NCBI GenBank assembly: GCA_007748055.1
Contig: CP036279.1
Span: 6,634,001 to 6,698,000 of the forward strand
Direction: 5' to 3'
DNA: 64,000 nt
Origin: Kolteria novifilia
GTDB taxonomy: Bacteria > Planctomycetota > Planctomycetia > Kolteriales > Kolteriaceae
Shown: positions 29,640-37,323 of the stretch, one piece after another
How positions within the stretch are numbered: position 1 is the first letter of the stretch
Layout: every line of letters starts with the position of its first letter
The notes under the pieces: model-generated
Told to the model about the DNA's origin: nothing
The model's database searches: none
What the model saw: the letters and a program-made list of their open reading frames with translations, nothing else
Position numbers and translations under genes: made by a program

Positions 29640-30010
29640 ATCGCCTTACTCTAGCGAGGCTGTCGAGAAGCAATCCCAGGATGAGTCGACGATGCTGGGA
29701 GACGTAGCGGTTGACCACTCGTCAAAGGGAGGCCTCCTCGGCAACGCCATCATCAAGCCATGCGGTCGGCACTTTCCACGGTGACAATGGTCCGAGCGTC
29801 CTCGTGCGACCGCTCCATGACGCGCCGGCGACGAGGGAGAACAACTCAGAGAAACACGAAGACTTCAAAAGAATTCGTTCAAGATTGGCCCATCCGATCG
29901 CGCGCACTTTCCCTCGATAGGATGTAGACTAAAACGCACGCAGGATGCTCCCGGCAGAACGTTTGATCCCATCGACCCATTCGTGCCGGAAGGACGGAGT
30001 AGAAGAACGA
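29640..30010. other. Divergent intergenic region, no supported gene
   Basis: The region separates the DUF427 gene from the signalling operon and should hold both promoters. It is AT-richer near 29850-29935. I find no convincing -35/-10 pair, repeat or RNA gene. Confidence 0.4.
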
Positions 30011-30358
30011 ATGCCCAAACTCGCTCTCGAAAATGTTTGCGAAGGAATGCACGCCCGGATCGATGTCTGTGACGCCACGGGGAGGCTCCTGGTCCCCGCC
30101 GGGACGTCGCTGACGTCGAACCACCTCAGCATTCTCCGCAAGTGGGGTGTGCTCGAAGTCGAGATCGGCGGCGACTCCGATGACGTCGACCAACACTGTC
30201 TCGCGGTAACGCCGGAGATCGCGGCCCACGCGGCGAAACTCACCGAGTGGGCCTTCCAGCACGTCCCGAGCGATCATCCGCTCATCGTCGTGCTTCGCGC
30301 CGAGGCCACCGCTCGCGTCACGGACCAACTCTTGGAGGAGACACTTGATGGTTGCTAG
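30011..30358 (+). CDS. Small domain protein resembling the N-terminal module of HD-GYP/HDOD signalling proteins
   Basis: The 115-residue protein begins MPKLALENVCEGMHARI and continues DATGRLLVPAGTSLTSNHLSILRKWGV. That is the pattern of the short beta-rich domain found before HD-GYP phosphodiesterase domains (EGMxLxxDvxdxxGrlLlxxGt, then hxxxLrxxGv). Here it is stand-alone, with a C-terminal helical part (AAHAAKLTEWAFQH). Its stop (30356-30358) overlaps the start of the HDOD gene at 30348, so the two are coupled. A split form of a usually fused domain is likely, acting as the input or targeting partner for HDOD. An in-frame upstream start exists but lacks a good ribosome site. Confidence 0.6.
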   Translation: MPKLALENVCEGMHARIDVCDATGRLLVPAGTSLTSNHLSILRKWGVLEVEIGGDSDDVDQHCLAVTPEIAAHAAKLTEWAFQHVPSDHPLIVVLRAEATARVTDQLLEETLDGC

Positions 30359-31202
30359 TCCAGGTGAACTAGCACGCGGAGTCAACTCCCTAAGCACGCT
30401 CCCGGATATCTTCGCTCGCTTGAGTGAGGAGATCTCCAACCCCGGAAGCTCCGCGACCGACTTGGCTCAGATCGTCAGCGAAGATACCGCTCTGGCCGGG
30501 AAGCTCTTAAAGCTGGCCAATAGCGCCTTCTACGGCTTTCCGCGACGCATCGACACGATCACCCACGCGGTCGCGATCGTCGGCATGGGACAACTTCAGC
30601 AACTAACGCTCGCCATCTCCGTGGTCCGCGCCTTCAAGGACGTGCCGCCGAACTTGATCGAGATGGAATCGTTCTGGAAACACAGCTTCGCGTGCGCCCT
30701 GTTGGCCCGCGTGATCGGCCAACAAGGGCGATATCCCGATCCCGAACGTCTCTTCGTCGCGGGACTCCTGCACGACGTCGGCCGACTCGTCCTGTTCATG
30801 AAGGAACCGGCCGAGTGCATGAGGCTGATCCAGCACTGTCGGGAGACGGGGACTCTTCTGGTCGACGCCGAGAGCGAGGCTTTCGGCTATCACCACGGCG
30901 ATGTCGGCAAGGCTCTTCTCGAACTTTGGAAGGTGCCGGCCGTTCATCTGGAAGTCGCCGCGCTGCACCACACGCCACTCGACGCTCGGCAGTTCTCCCA
31001 GGAAGCGCGAACGGTCCATGTCGCCGACGTGATGGCCAACGCGCTGCGGTTCGGCAGCAGCGGCGAGGGACTCGTCCCTCACTTCGTTCCCGAGGCGTGG
31101 GATTCGCTGGGCATCCCCGCCGATCAAGTTCCGTCGTTGATCCAAGCCGCCGAGGATCAACTTTGGGTCACCATGCAAATCGTCGTCGAGGGAGTGGCGT
31201 GA
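30348..31202 (+). CDS. HDOD domain protein
   Basis: The 284-residue protein covers one HDOD domain at about residues 15-215. It shows TLPDIFARLSEEISNP, KLLKLANSAFYGFPRRI and HAVAIVGMGQLQQLTLAI, with degraded metal sites as usual for HDOD (HSFACALLARVIG, GLLHDVGRLVLF with HD retained, HHGDVGKALLELW). HDOD proteins act in signalling as non-catalytic relatives of HD-GYP. ATG 30348 has GGAGGAG 8 bases upstream; TTG at 30345 is a worse choice. Its stop TGA (31200-31202) overlaps the GTG start of the hybrid kinase at 31199, a GTGA coupling. Confidence 0.9.
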   Translation: MVASPGELARGVNSLSTLPDIFARLSEEISNPGSSATDLAQIVSEDTALAGKLLKLANSAFYGFPRRIDTITHAVAIVGMGQLQQLTLAISVVRAFKDVPPNLIEMESFWKHSFACALLARVIGQQGRYPDPERLFVAGLLHDVGRLVLFMKEPAECMRLIQHCRETGTLLVDAESEAFGYHHGDVGKALLELWKVPAVHLEVAALHHTPLDARQFSQEARTVHVADVMANALRFGSSGEGLVPHFVPEAWDSLGIPADQVPSLIQAAEDQLWVTMQIVVEGVA

Positions 31203-33016
31203 ATACTCCCCCTCCGGGGTCGTCCCCCAGCATCCCTGGAATGTCCATCGCCGAGATGCATCGGCGACACGCGGAGTCTCTCGAACGGATCGCGGAACTT
31301 AGCCAAGCCCCTTCCGCGAACCTCGACTACCCCGGACAGCGTCGCCGGATCCTGCGCGCCACACGCGACGCCCTCGGCCAACTGCTACCGCTCGAAACGA
31401 TCGCGCTCTTTCTCGTCGACGAGGAATCGTTCGATTTCCTCCTGGATCAATGCGAACCGGAGGATTGCCGCAAGGAGCTTCAACTCGAGATTGACAGACA
31501 AATCGAGTCGGGAACCTTTGGGTGGGCCGTCAACAACGCCCATCCCGTCTTGGTCACCTCGACGCGGGCGTCCGGCCCCCTGTTGTTTCACGTCCTCGCG
31601 ACCGAACAACGTGTCATCGGCATGTTCGTGGGCATCCTCGAGGAGTCGGCGCCACCGCTGCCTCGCGAATCGGAGGTGCTGATTTCCATCGCGATGCGGC
31701 AAACCGCGCAGCTTCTCGACAACGCCGCCATCCGGGAAAGTCTGCGCCAAGCCACCAGCGAGGTCGAGTCGATCGTCGCGGAGCGAACACGCACGCTCCG
31801 GGCGGCCAACGAACGACTGGAGGAAGCCGGCCGCGCCAAGACAGAGTATCTCGTCACCAAGATCCGCGAAATGCGAATGCCGCTCACCGCGATCACGGGA
31901 TTCACCGAACTCCTGCTGGAAGACCCCTCGCTCGAGGCGATCTCGCCGGAACGTCGTCAAGATCTGCGGGTGGTCCTGCGCAACAGCAAGTGGCTGGGCG
32001 AGATCGTCGAGAACATCACGGAACTGGCGCGGATCGACGAACGCCGCTTCGAGCCGGTACGGCAACGCTGCTCCCCTGCGGAAATCGCCCAGGACGTCGT
32101 CAAGTCGATGTTGATCAAGGCGAACGAGAAGCGCATCTCCCTCACGGTCAGCGTCGGCGACGACACGCCACCACTCATCCACACCGACCCGCCGAAACTA
32201 CGTCAGATTCTGGTCAACCTGATCAGCAACGGCATCAAATTTACCGAGGAAGGTCACGTCGAGCTTCAAGTCGCGCTCGGTAGGAGCGACGACATTTCGG
32301 TCGCCTTTCGTGTCGTGGACACTGGGGTCGGCATGACACCCGAAGAGTTGCGTGGAATCTTCGAGCCGTTCAGCCAAGCCAGCGAAGGGACCAGCGAACA
32401 GTTCGGCGGAACGGGCCTCGGGCTCACGATCAGCAAGCAACTGGCCGAGGACCTGGGAGGCTCGATCGTCGCGGAGAGCGAGGTGGGGCGTGGGAGCATC
32501 TTCACGCTCCACATTCCGATCAACCAGAAGGTCGCCGCCGTCAAGCAACCTGGCGGCACGTCACCAAACGGAGATCAGGACCTCGCGGAGATGGAACCCT
32601 CGCAGGAACTGCCAGCACTCGACTGCCGCGTTTTGCTGGCCGAGTACGGACACGATCATCAGCGATTGATCGCCTCGGTTCTCGAGAAGTTCGGAGCGAC
32701 CCTGACGATCGTCAACAACGGCGCCGAAGCGATTCAGCTCGCCGAAGCGGCGCGGTCGGAGGGAGAATCCTTCGACTTCATCCTGCTCGACCTGCAAATG
32801 CCGATCATGGATGGCTACGAAGCGACCCGGCTGCTACGTGAACGGGGAATCGACTCCTCGATCATCGGCCTGGCCACCACCGACGGCGACGACGATTGGA
32901 AGAAGTGTGTCGACGCCGGCTGCAGTGGCTATGTCACCAAACCGATCGACCGCCAGGAGTTCCACGAGATCCTCGCGGCCCAGCTCGAACAACGCCGGGC
33001 CGCGCGGGAATCGTAA
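31199..33016 (+). CDS. Hybrid histidine kinase with GAF domain, lacking the phosphoacceptor His
   Basis: Starting at GTG 31199, which overlaps the HDOD stop, the protein has 605 residues. A GAF-like domain spans ~45-178 and a coiled coil ~180-213. The dimerisation helix (TEYLVTKIREMRMPLTAI) has Arg223 where SHELRTPL kinases have His. The ATPase domain is complete (N box NLISN at 340-344, DTGVGM, FEPFSQ, GGTGLGLTIS). The receiver domain (475-600) keeps Asp531 (LLDLQMP) and Lys581, but the acidic pair reads E-Y instead of E/D-D (AEYGHDHQ). It cannot autophosphorylate in the usual way, so it probably acts as an allosteric sensor or takes phosphate from another kinase. Confidence 0.88.
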   Translation: MNTPPPGSSPSIPGMSIAEMHRRHAESLERIAELSQAPSANLDYPGQRRRILRATRDALGQLLPLETIALFLVDEESFDFLLDQCEPEDCRKELQLEIDRQIESGTFGWAVNNAHPVLVTSTRASGPLLFHVLATEQRVIGMFVGILEESAPPLPRESEVLISIAMRQTAQLLDNAAIRESLRQATSEVESIVAERTRTLRAANERLEEAGRAKTEYLVTKIREMRMPLTAITGFTELLLEDPSLEAISPERRQDLRVVLRNSKWLGEIVENITELARIDERRFEPVRQRCSPAEIAQDVVKSMLIKANEKRISLTVSVGDDTPPLIHTDPPKLRQILVNLISNGIKFTEEGHVELQVALGRSDDISVAFRVVDTGVGMTPEELRGIFEPFSQASEGTSEQFGGTGLGLTISKQLAEDLGGSIVAESEVGRGSIFTLHIPINQKVAAVKQPGGTSPNGDQDLAEMEPSQELPALDCRVLLAEYGHDHQRLIASVLEKFGATLTIVNNGAEAIQLAEAARSEGESFDFILLDLQMPIMDGYEATRLLRERGIDSSIIGLATTDGDDDWKKCVDAGCSGYVTKPIDRQEFHEILAAQLEQRRAARES

Positions 33017-33040
33017 CCGCCCGCTTCTCGCAACCGGCTG

Positions 33041-33487
33041 CTACCGGACCGGAGCGCGCCGACGCGGAGGCTTCTTCTTGGTCTTCGACGTCGGCGTTCC
33101 GTTGAGCACCACTTTCACCTTCTGGGTGGGAGTCGCCTTGAGGATCGCGATCGTCTTGCCGTTCTTCGTACCGGCACTGCAGTACATGTAGTCGACGTTG
33201 ACCTTGCCGTCGGCGAGCTGCGCACAGACGTTGGCCAACTCACCCGGATGGTGCTTGACTTCGACGGCGATCACGTCGGTTTCCGAGAAGGGCGTATTGA
33301 GCTTGGAGAGCACATCGCGGGTCGACTCGACCGAGTCGACCACCAACCGCAAAACGCTGTGCTCCTTGCTATCCATCACCGTGAGGGCTCGGATGCTGAC
33401 GCGTTCCTTGGCCAAGGCATTGCAAATACTCGAAAGTCGCCCCGGCTTGTTCTCGAGGAACGCGGTAAACTGGCGCAGCGTTTCCAT
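33041..33487 (-). CDS. Tandem ACT domain protein
   Basis: ATG 33487 has AGGAG 5 bases upstream. The 148-residue protein carries two ACT domains, residues ~1-66 (QFTAFLENKPGRLSSICNAL) and ~68-130 (AVEVKHHPGELANVCAQL). A basic Lys/Arg/Pro tail (KTKKKPPRRRAPVR) follows. Stand-alone ACT pairs commonly bind amino acids and regulate metabolism. The basic tail is unusual and may bind nucleic acid or a membrane. It is convergent with the hybrid kinase gene, 24 bp away. Ligand unknown. Confidence 0.87.
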   Translation of the reverse strand: METLRQFTAFLENKPGRLSSICNALAKERVSIRALTVMDSKEHSVLRLVVDSVESTRDVLSKLNTPFSETDVIAVEVKHHPGELANVCAQLADGKVNVDYMYCSAGTKNGKTIAILKATPTQKVKVVLNGTPTSKTKKKPPRRRAPVR

Positions 33488-33888
33488 GACTACTCCTATG
33501 AAGTGAACCTTACGGGGATCCTCCGGCAAACCACCCTTGAGGCCGGCACGGACTCCCTCTTGAAGTCTAAATCGAGTCCGAAACAGTTCAACAACCATTT
33601 CCACCAGCAACGTCTTGCCGTTGGCATTCCAGCCAATTATGTTCGGATGGAGTTCGACGCGCGGCACCCGTGTCGATCAACGCGGGAATGACCTATCGCG
33701 GTGCCATTCGACTTGGAAGGAACGTGGCCGAACGACGTGCTCCCATGCTCCCCGCGAGGGGAACATCGGGTCACCGGTCCGGCGGGATCAGCGGCGGATG
33801 CGACGCGGCGAGCCCCACGCTTCGCCTCGCTCAGAGACCGTTCTCCCCATGGCGCATCCCTCCAGATCGATGACGAGGATCGGAACGA
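33488..33888. other. Intergenic; weak trace of an ATPase fragment on the minus strand
   Basis: No complete gene is supported. On the minus strand, 33551-33667 reads VELHPNIIGWNANGKTLLVE, which resembles the P-loop start of AAA/RecF-like ATPases (I-G-x-N-x-x-G-K-T). It runs on without a stop into the ACT frame, so it could also be chance. Treat as a possible decayed fragment only. Confidence 0.2.
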
Positions 33889-34374
33889 ATGGCGAAGCTG
33901 ACCTTTCCGTACACGATGTACTGTCCGAGCTGCAAGGCTCCCCTGAAGATCAAGAGTCCCAAGTCGATCGGCAAGCGCATCCCCTGTCCGCGCTGCGACC
34001 GAAAGATTGACGTGGTCACCCCCGACGAGGATGGCAACATCCCCTACGGCGTGCAAGCCATGTCCGAGGACGCGGCCAACGAGGAGGAAGAGCGCAAGAA
34101 ACAAGAACGGCGCGAGGAACGACGCCAGCACCGACTCGAACAGGAAGAGAAACGAAAGAAAGCTCGCAAAGCCGCCATCAAGCATTGGTCCGGAGTCCTG
34201 TGGCTCCTCCTGCTCCTTTCGGCGGGAATCGGCATCTTCGTCTACTTCGTCATCCTCAAGCCACCGCCCGAGGAGGAAGAGTCCAAAGAAGCCCGGCGGC
34301 CGGCAATCTACTGGGAGGCGGGCTCGGAGGTCGATGCCGACGTTCCCTTGTCGCGCGGCACCACCGCGACGTAG
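33889..34374 (+). CDS. Zinc-ribbon membrane protein
   Basis: The 161-residue protein has an N-terminal four-Cys zinc ribbon (MYCPSCKAPLKI, then RIPCPRCDRKI). A strongly charged coiled coil follows (~60-100, Glu/Arg/Lys). One transmembrane helix lies at ~104-124 (LWLLLLLSAGIGIFVYFVIL), and the tail is acidic. Short zinc-ribbon plus membrane proteins of this kind are common in planctomycetes and have no assigned function. Its last 67 bases overlap the 3' end of the convergent DUF962 gene, so both C-termini are written on the same DNA. Confidence 0.75.
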   Translation: MAKLTFPYTMYCPSCKAPLKIKSPKSIGKRIPCPRCDRKIDVVTPDEDGNIPYGVQAMSEDAANEEEERKKQERREERRQHRLEQEEKRKKARKAAIKHWSGVLWLLLLLSAGIGIFVYFVILKPPPEEEESKEARRPAIYWEAGSEVDADVPLSRGTTAT

Positions 34375-34616
34375 GGCTTGCCGAGCATCTTCTTGAAGAC
34401 GATCAGCTCGCCCGCGTCATTGCCCTCGATGGCATGACCGACGAACTGAATCGCGTAGCCTCCGACAAAGAGGATCAGCGCCGTCAACCACCAGCCGGCG
34501 ATCAGGAATCCCACCGCGATGATCGTCATCGGGATCCCCACCATGTGCAGCGCGAAGCTGACGGGGTCCTGATGACGTTCCATCCAGTTGCTCAGAATGC
34601 GTTTGACGATCTTCAT
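34308..34616 (-). CDS. DUF962/Mpo1-like membrane protein
   Basis: The 102-residue protein matches the small Mpo1/DUF962 group. It has NWMERHQDPVSFALHMVGIP, a two-helix membrane part (TIIAVGFLIAGWWLTALILF), and QFVGHAIEGNDAGELIVF. The three conserved His (HQDP, LHMVG, VGHAI) fit the iron-binding positions of yeast Mpo1, an alpha-oxidation dioxygenase. Whether the bacterial short form is catalytic is not known. The end overlaps the zinc-ribbon gene by 67 bp in convergent orientation. Confidence 0.85.
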   Translation of the reverse strand: MKIVKRILSNWMERHQDPVSFALHMVGIPMTIIAVGFLIAGWWLTALILFVGGYAIQFVGHAIEGNDAGELIVFKKMLGKPYVAVVPRDKGTSASTSEPASQ

Positions 34617-34956
34617 CGGGACCTTCCTTGAGGAAACGTTGGGGCCGCGCGGCGACGCGTCGAGCCGACACGCCCTCGTCGGCCAAGCGGGACGTAGGAC
34701 TCGACCCCGGTCACGTCACGATGCTCGTTGCGCCAAGGCCGCTTGAGTCGTTATACGCCTCGCCGCGTTTGACGGCCGGTCGCGGCGACGTCCCTTCCCC
34801 TCGTTGGCGATGGAACAAAGTCGTCTGGCCGGAAAAGCCGATACATCACATACTCGCGTACCGCGAAACCAGCAGACCGCTTCGCCCGTCCCCGCCGGGC
34901 GCGCCATCGATGTTCGGTCCATGGGAACGGCATCGTCTTTCGGGAGCCCATCGATC
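34617..34956. other. Divergent intergenic region, no supported gene
   Basis: The region separates the DUF962 gene from a small exported protein. A plus-strand frame continuous with the downstream gene runs from 34804, but has no ribosome site and no protein-like sequence. No repeat or RNA gene seen. Confidence 0.4.
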
Positions 34957-35334
34957 ATGAGGACGTTTCGACTCTCTCTTCTCGTGCTGCTCCTGGTTTG
35001 TTCGAACGCCCGTCCCGAGCTGGTCGCCGAGGAACGCGACGATACCTCCATCCCCAAGGACGCCCAAGTCAAGCGGATCTCCGACACCGTTAGCCTCTAC
35101 CACTGGAAGGTTCCCAATAAGAACGAGACGAGCTACCGCGTCTACGGGGTTCCCAAGGTGACGGCGTGGCCGAAGTATAAATGGGGCGCGGAGATCATGC
35201 TGACCCCGGTCCCCTTTTGCTGCGGCGCCCGCGACCGATCGGTTCAGTGGCTCAAGAGCGACCCGCAAGAACCGCGGTTCCTCGCCGAAGTCCCCTCGGG
35301 AAGAAGTTATCGCCTCTTCTTTCGCTTCAAGTGA
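34957..35334 (+). CDS. Small exported protein of unknown function
   Basis: The 125-residue protein has a signal peptide (MRTFRLSLLVLLLVCSNARP) and an ~100-residue mature part. That part holds TVSLYHWKVPNKNETSYRVYG, KYKWGAEIMLTP, and a Cys-Cys pair in PFCCGARDRS, ending in SYRLFFRFK. I do not recognise the family. The adjacent Cys pair and aromatic-rich strands suggest a compact, perhaps metal- or disulfide-stabilised periplasmic domain. ATG 34957 is chosen because it opens the signal peptide. It lies 101 bp before fmt on the same strand. Confidence 0.6.
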   Translation: MRTFRLSLLVLLLVCSNARPELVAEERDDTSIPKDAQVKRISDTVSLYHWKVPNKNETSYRVYGVPKVTAWPKYKWGAEIMLTPVPFCCGARDRSVQWLKSDPQEPRFLAEVPSGRSYRLFFRFK

Positions 35335-35435
35335 GCACTCCCGGCCCGCCTCGATAGAACATTGGTTTCCGAATCGCCAGGACCGACAACGCTCGCGCCG
35401 AGGCGCCGGTCACGACTTCAGTCACGAGACTTTCG

Positions 35436-36386
35436 ATGCGCATCGCCTACATGGGAAACGGGCCCTTCGCGGTTCCGGCCCTCGAATCACTTCACGCCTC
35501 TCCCCACGAGGTCGTCCAAGTCGTCGCGCGTCCCGATCGGCCGCGGGGCAAGTCCCAACGAATCGAACCGGGCCCGGTCGCGCTGACCGCCACGACGCTG
35601 GGACTGTCGCTGGCCCAGCCCGACGACGTCAACGCCGAGTCGTTCGTCGAGGAGTTGGCGAATCTCGCTCCCGACCTGCTGGTCGTCGCCGACTTCGGCC
35701 AGATCCTTCGGCAACGTTGTCTCGACGCCGCCTCCAAGGGAGGCATCAACATTCACGCCTCGCTGCTTCCGAGCTACCGGGGCGCTGCCCCGATCGCGTG
35801 GGCGATCTATCACGGCGAGAGCGAAACCGGAGTGACAATCATTCAGATGAGTCGACGGCTGGACAGTGGCGGGATCCTGGCGATGGAGCGTACGCCGATC
35901 GCGTCGGAGGAGACGGCCGGGGAACTGGAGGTTCGGCTCGCCCAAATGGGGGCGACCCTCGCCTGCAAAGTTACCGACGCTCTCCAAGATGGAACTATTT
36001 CGGCCACCGAGCAGAATGACTCACAAGCCAGTCTCGCACCAAAGCTGACCAAGGACGATGGCAAGATCGACTGGAACCGGACCGCTCGCCAACTCCACGA
36101 TCAGACACGCGCTCTCGATCCGTGGCCTGGATGCTTCACTCACTGGGTTCGACCGGAAGGAGCTCCCGTTCGGATGAAGCTCTTGAGCGTGGACGTCGCC
36201 GATCCGAGCGGGGCGCCGAGCGCCGTGCCGGGGACCGTGGTCGAAGCCGAGGGTGGCAAACTCATCATCGCCACCGGCACGGGAACCCTATCGATTGCTC
36301 GGCTCCAGCCCGCGGGAAAGAAGCCATTGGACACGGCCAGCTTTCTCAGGGGGCATCGCGTGCGTCCCGGAGACCAGTTTGAGTGA
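35436..36386 (+). CDS. fmt: Methionyl-tRNA formyltransferase
   Basis: The 316-residue protein has the standard length. The N-terminal formyltransferase domain opens MRIAYMGNGPFAVPAL (family form: IVFMGTPDFAVP). It contains GINIHASLLPSYRGAAPI with the catalytic Asn-His pair and the SLLPxYRG loop, then GVTIIQM. The C-terminal Fmt domain shows KLTKDDGKIDW and RALDPWPG. It transfers formyl from 10-formyl-THF to initiator Met-tRNA in the cytoplasm. The def gene, often adjacent, is not in this position. The start at 35436 gives the family N-terminus. Confidence 0.96.
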   Translation: MRIAYMGNGPFAVPALESLHASPHEVVQVVARPDRPRGKSQRIEPGPVALTATTLGLSLAQPDDVNAESFVEELANLAPDLLVVADFGQILRQRCLDAASKGGINIHASLLPSYRGAAPIAWAIYHGESETGVTIIQMSRRLDSGGILAMERTPIASEETAGELEVRLAQMGATLACKVTDALQDGTISATEQNDSQASLAPKLTKDDGKIDWNRTARQLHDQTRALDPWPGCFTHWVRPEGAPVRMKLLSVDVADPSGAPSAVPGTVVEAEGGKLIIATGTGTLSIARLQPAGKKPLDTASFLRGHRVRPGDQFE

Positions 36387-36529
36387 AGATCACGAGAAGT
36401 TGCGCTCTCATTGTGACAATAGGGCGACATTCTCCTCATCGAATTCTTGCCAATCCCACAATCGTGACGCAGAATGTGTTCGGAGAGAAACTAGGTAAGC
36501 AGGGAGGCGGCTGACCGGAAGACTCTAAC

Positions 36530-36859
36530 GTGGACGAAGTGACGTTAGTCATCTACGGATTGGCATTCCTCGTCGCGGGGTATGTGGTATGGGATTTCGT
36601 GGCCCAGTATCGCAAATACCTCGAGTACAAGGCGGAACTCGCCGCGTTCCACGCCGCTCGACTCCAATCCCGTCAACAGGCTGCCGATCGTTCCAAACAG
36701 AAGCGTGAACAGCGCTACGAACAGTTCGAGGAGACGCGTCGTCGGCTACTCGGACAGCAGGCCCCCGCGCCAGCGACGAACGACGTGCCCGAACTCGCCG
36801 CGACCGCAAGCGAACCAGCCGCGCAAGCGCGGATGGAGAAAGCCGTCGGCGCGACCTAG
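36530..36859 (+). CDS. Small membrane-anchored coiled-coil protein
   Basis: The GTG at 36530 follows GGGAGGCGG, though the spacing (~20 bases) is long. The 109-residue protein has one N-terminal transmembrane helix (VTLVIYGLAFLVAGYVVWDFV), then a charged Gln/Arg/Glu coiled coil (~25-75), and an Ala/Pro-rich tail. This is a type II bitopic topology with a cytoplasmic coiled coil. No family recognised. It lies 144 bp after fmt on the same strand. Confidence 0.55.
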   Translation: MDEVTLVIYGLAFLVAGYVVWDFVAQYRKYLEYKAELAAFHAARLQSRQQAADRSKQKREQRYEQFEETRRRLLGQQAPAPATNDVPELAATASEPAAQARMEKAVGAT

Positions 36860-37323
36860 CGGCTCATCAATCTAGTCGACGCCCACGACAAACGACCTTC
36901 TCCCTGGCCACCTTCACCAATTCATCATCCCCAACGCCGTCCGCAATTCCGCGCTCTCCCGATGGCTTCGCCGCCCCTATCACCGTGCGTCGGCGGAAGC
37001 GATCCGACGACACTTTGCCCCTCCACACGCCCATCTATCGTGAGCGATGCATCCTCTTTGGTTTGCAGCACTCACCCCGCCCGATGGCGCTCGGCTCCTT
37101 CGCGAATCGACGAAGGAAGGCCCGGGTCGTCGACGGGGCGTCCTTCTCAAACGAGCGGGTGACGCGCGCAAGCGTTTTCGTATCTCTACCGACGCGGAGC
37201 TGGAACCTTTGCCCCCAAGCGGGCTTCCAAGTGAGCCGTTGGTCACGTGACGTACGTCAACCCGGTGACCCGGTTCACCGCTCGCCGCGAACAACTTCCC
37301 TTGATGAAGGTCCCTAGGATCAC
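36860..37323. other. Intergenic, no supported gene
   Basis: A 67-codon frame at 37047-37250 has no ribosome site and no recognisable domain. The region is the leader of ppk1 and probably holds its promoter and any Pho control. No Pho-box-like direct repeat is evident to me, but planctomycete Pho boxes are not well defined. Confidence 0.4.

Noticed and set aside
37047-37250. 67-codon plus-strand frame upstream of ppk1
   Set aside because: No ribosome site, no recognisable domain, and composition like the surrounding non-coding DNA.
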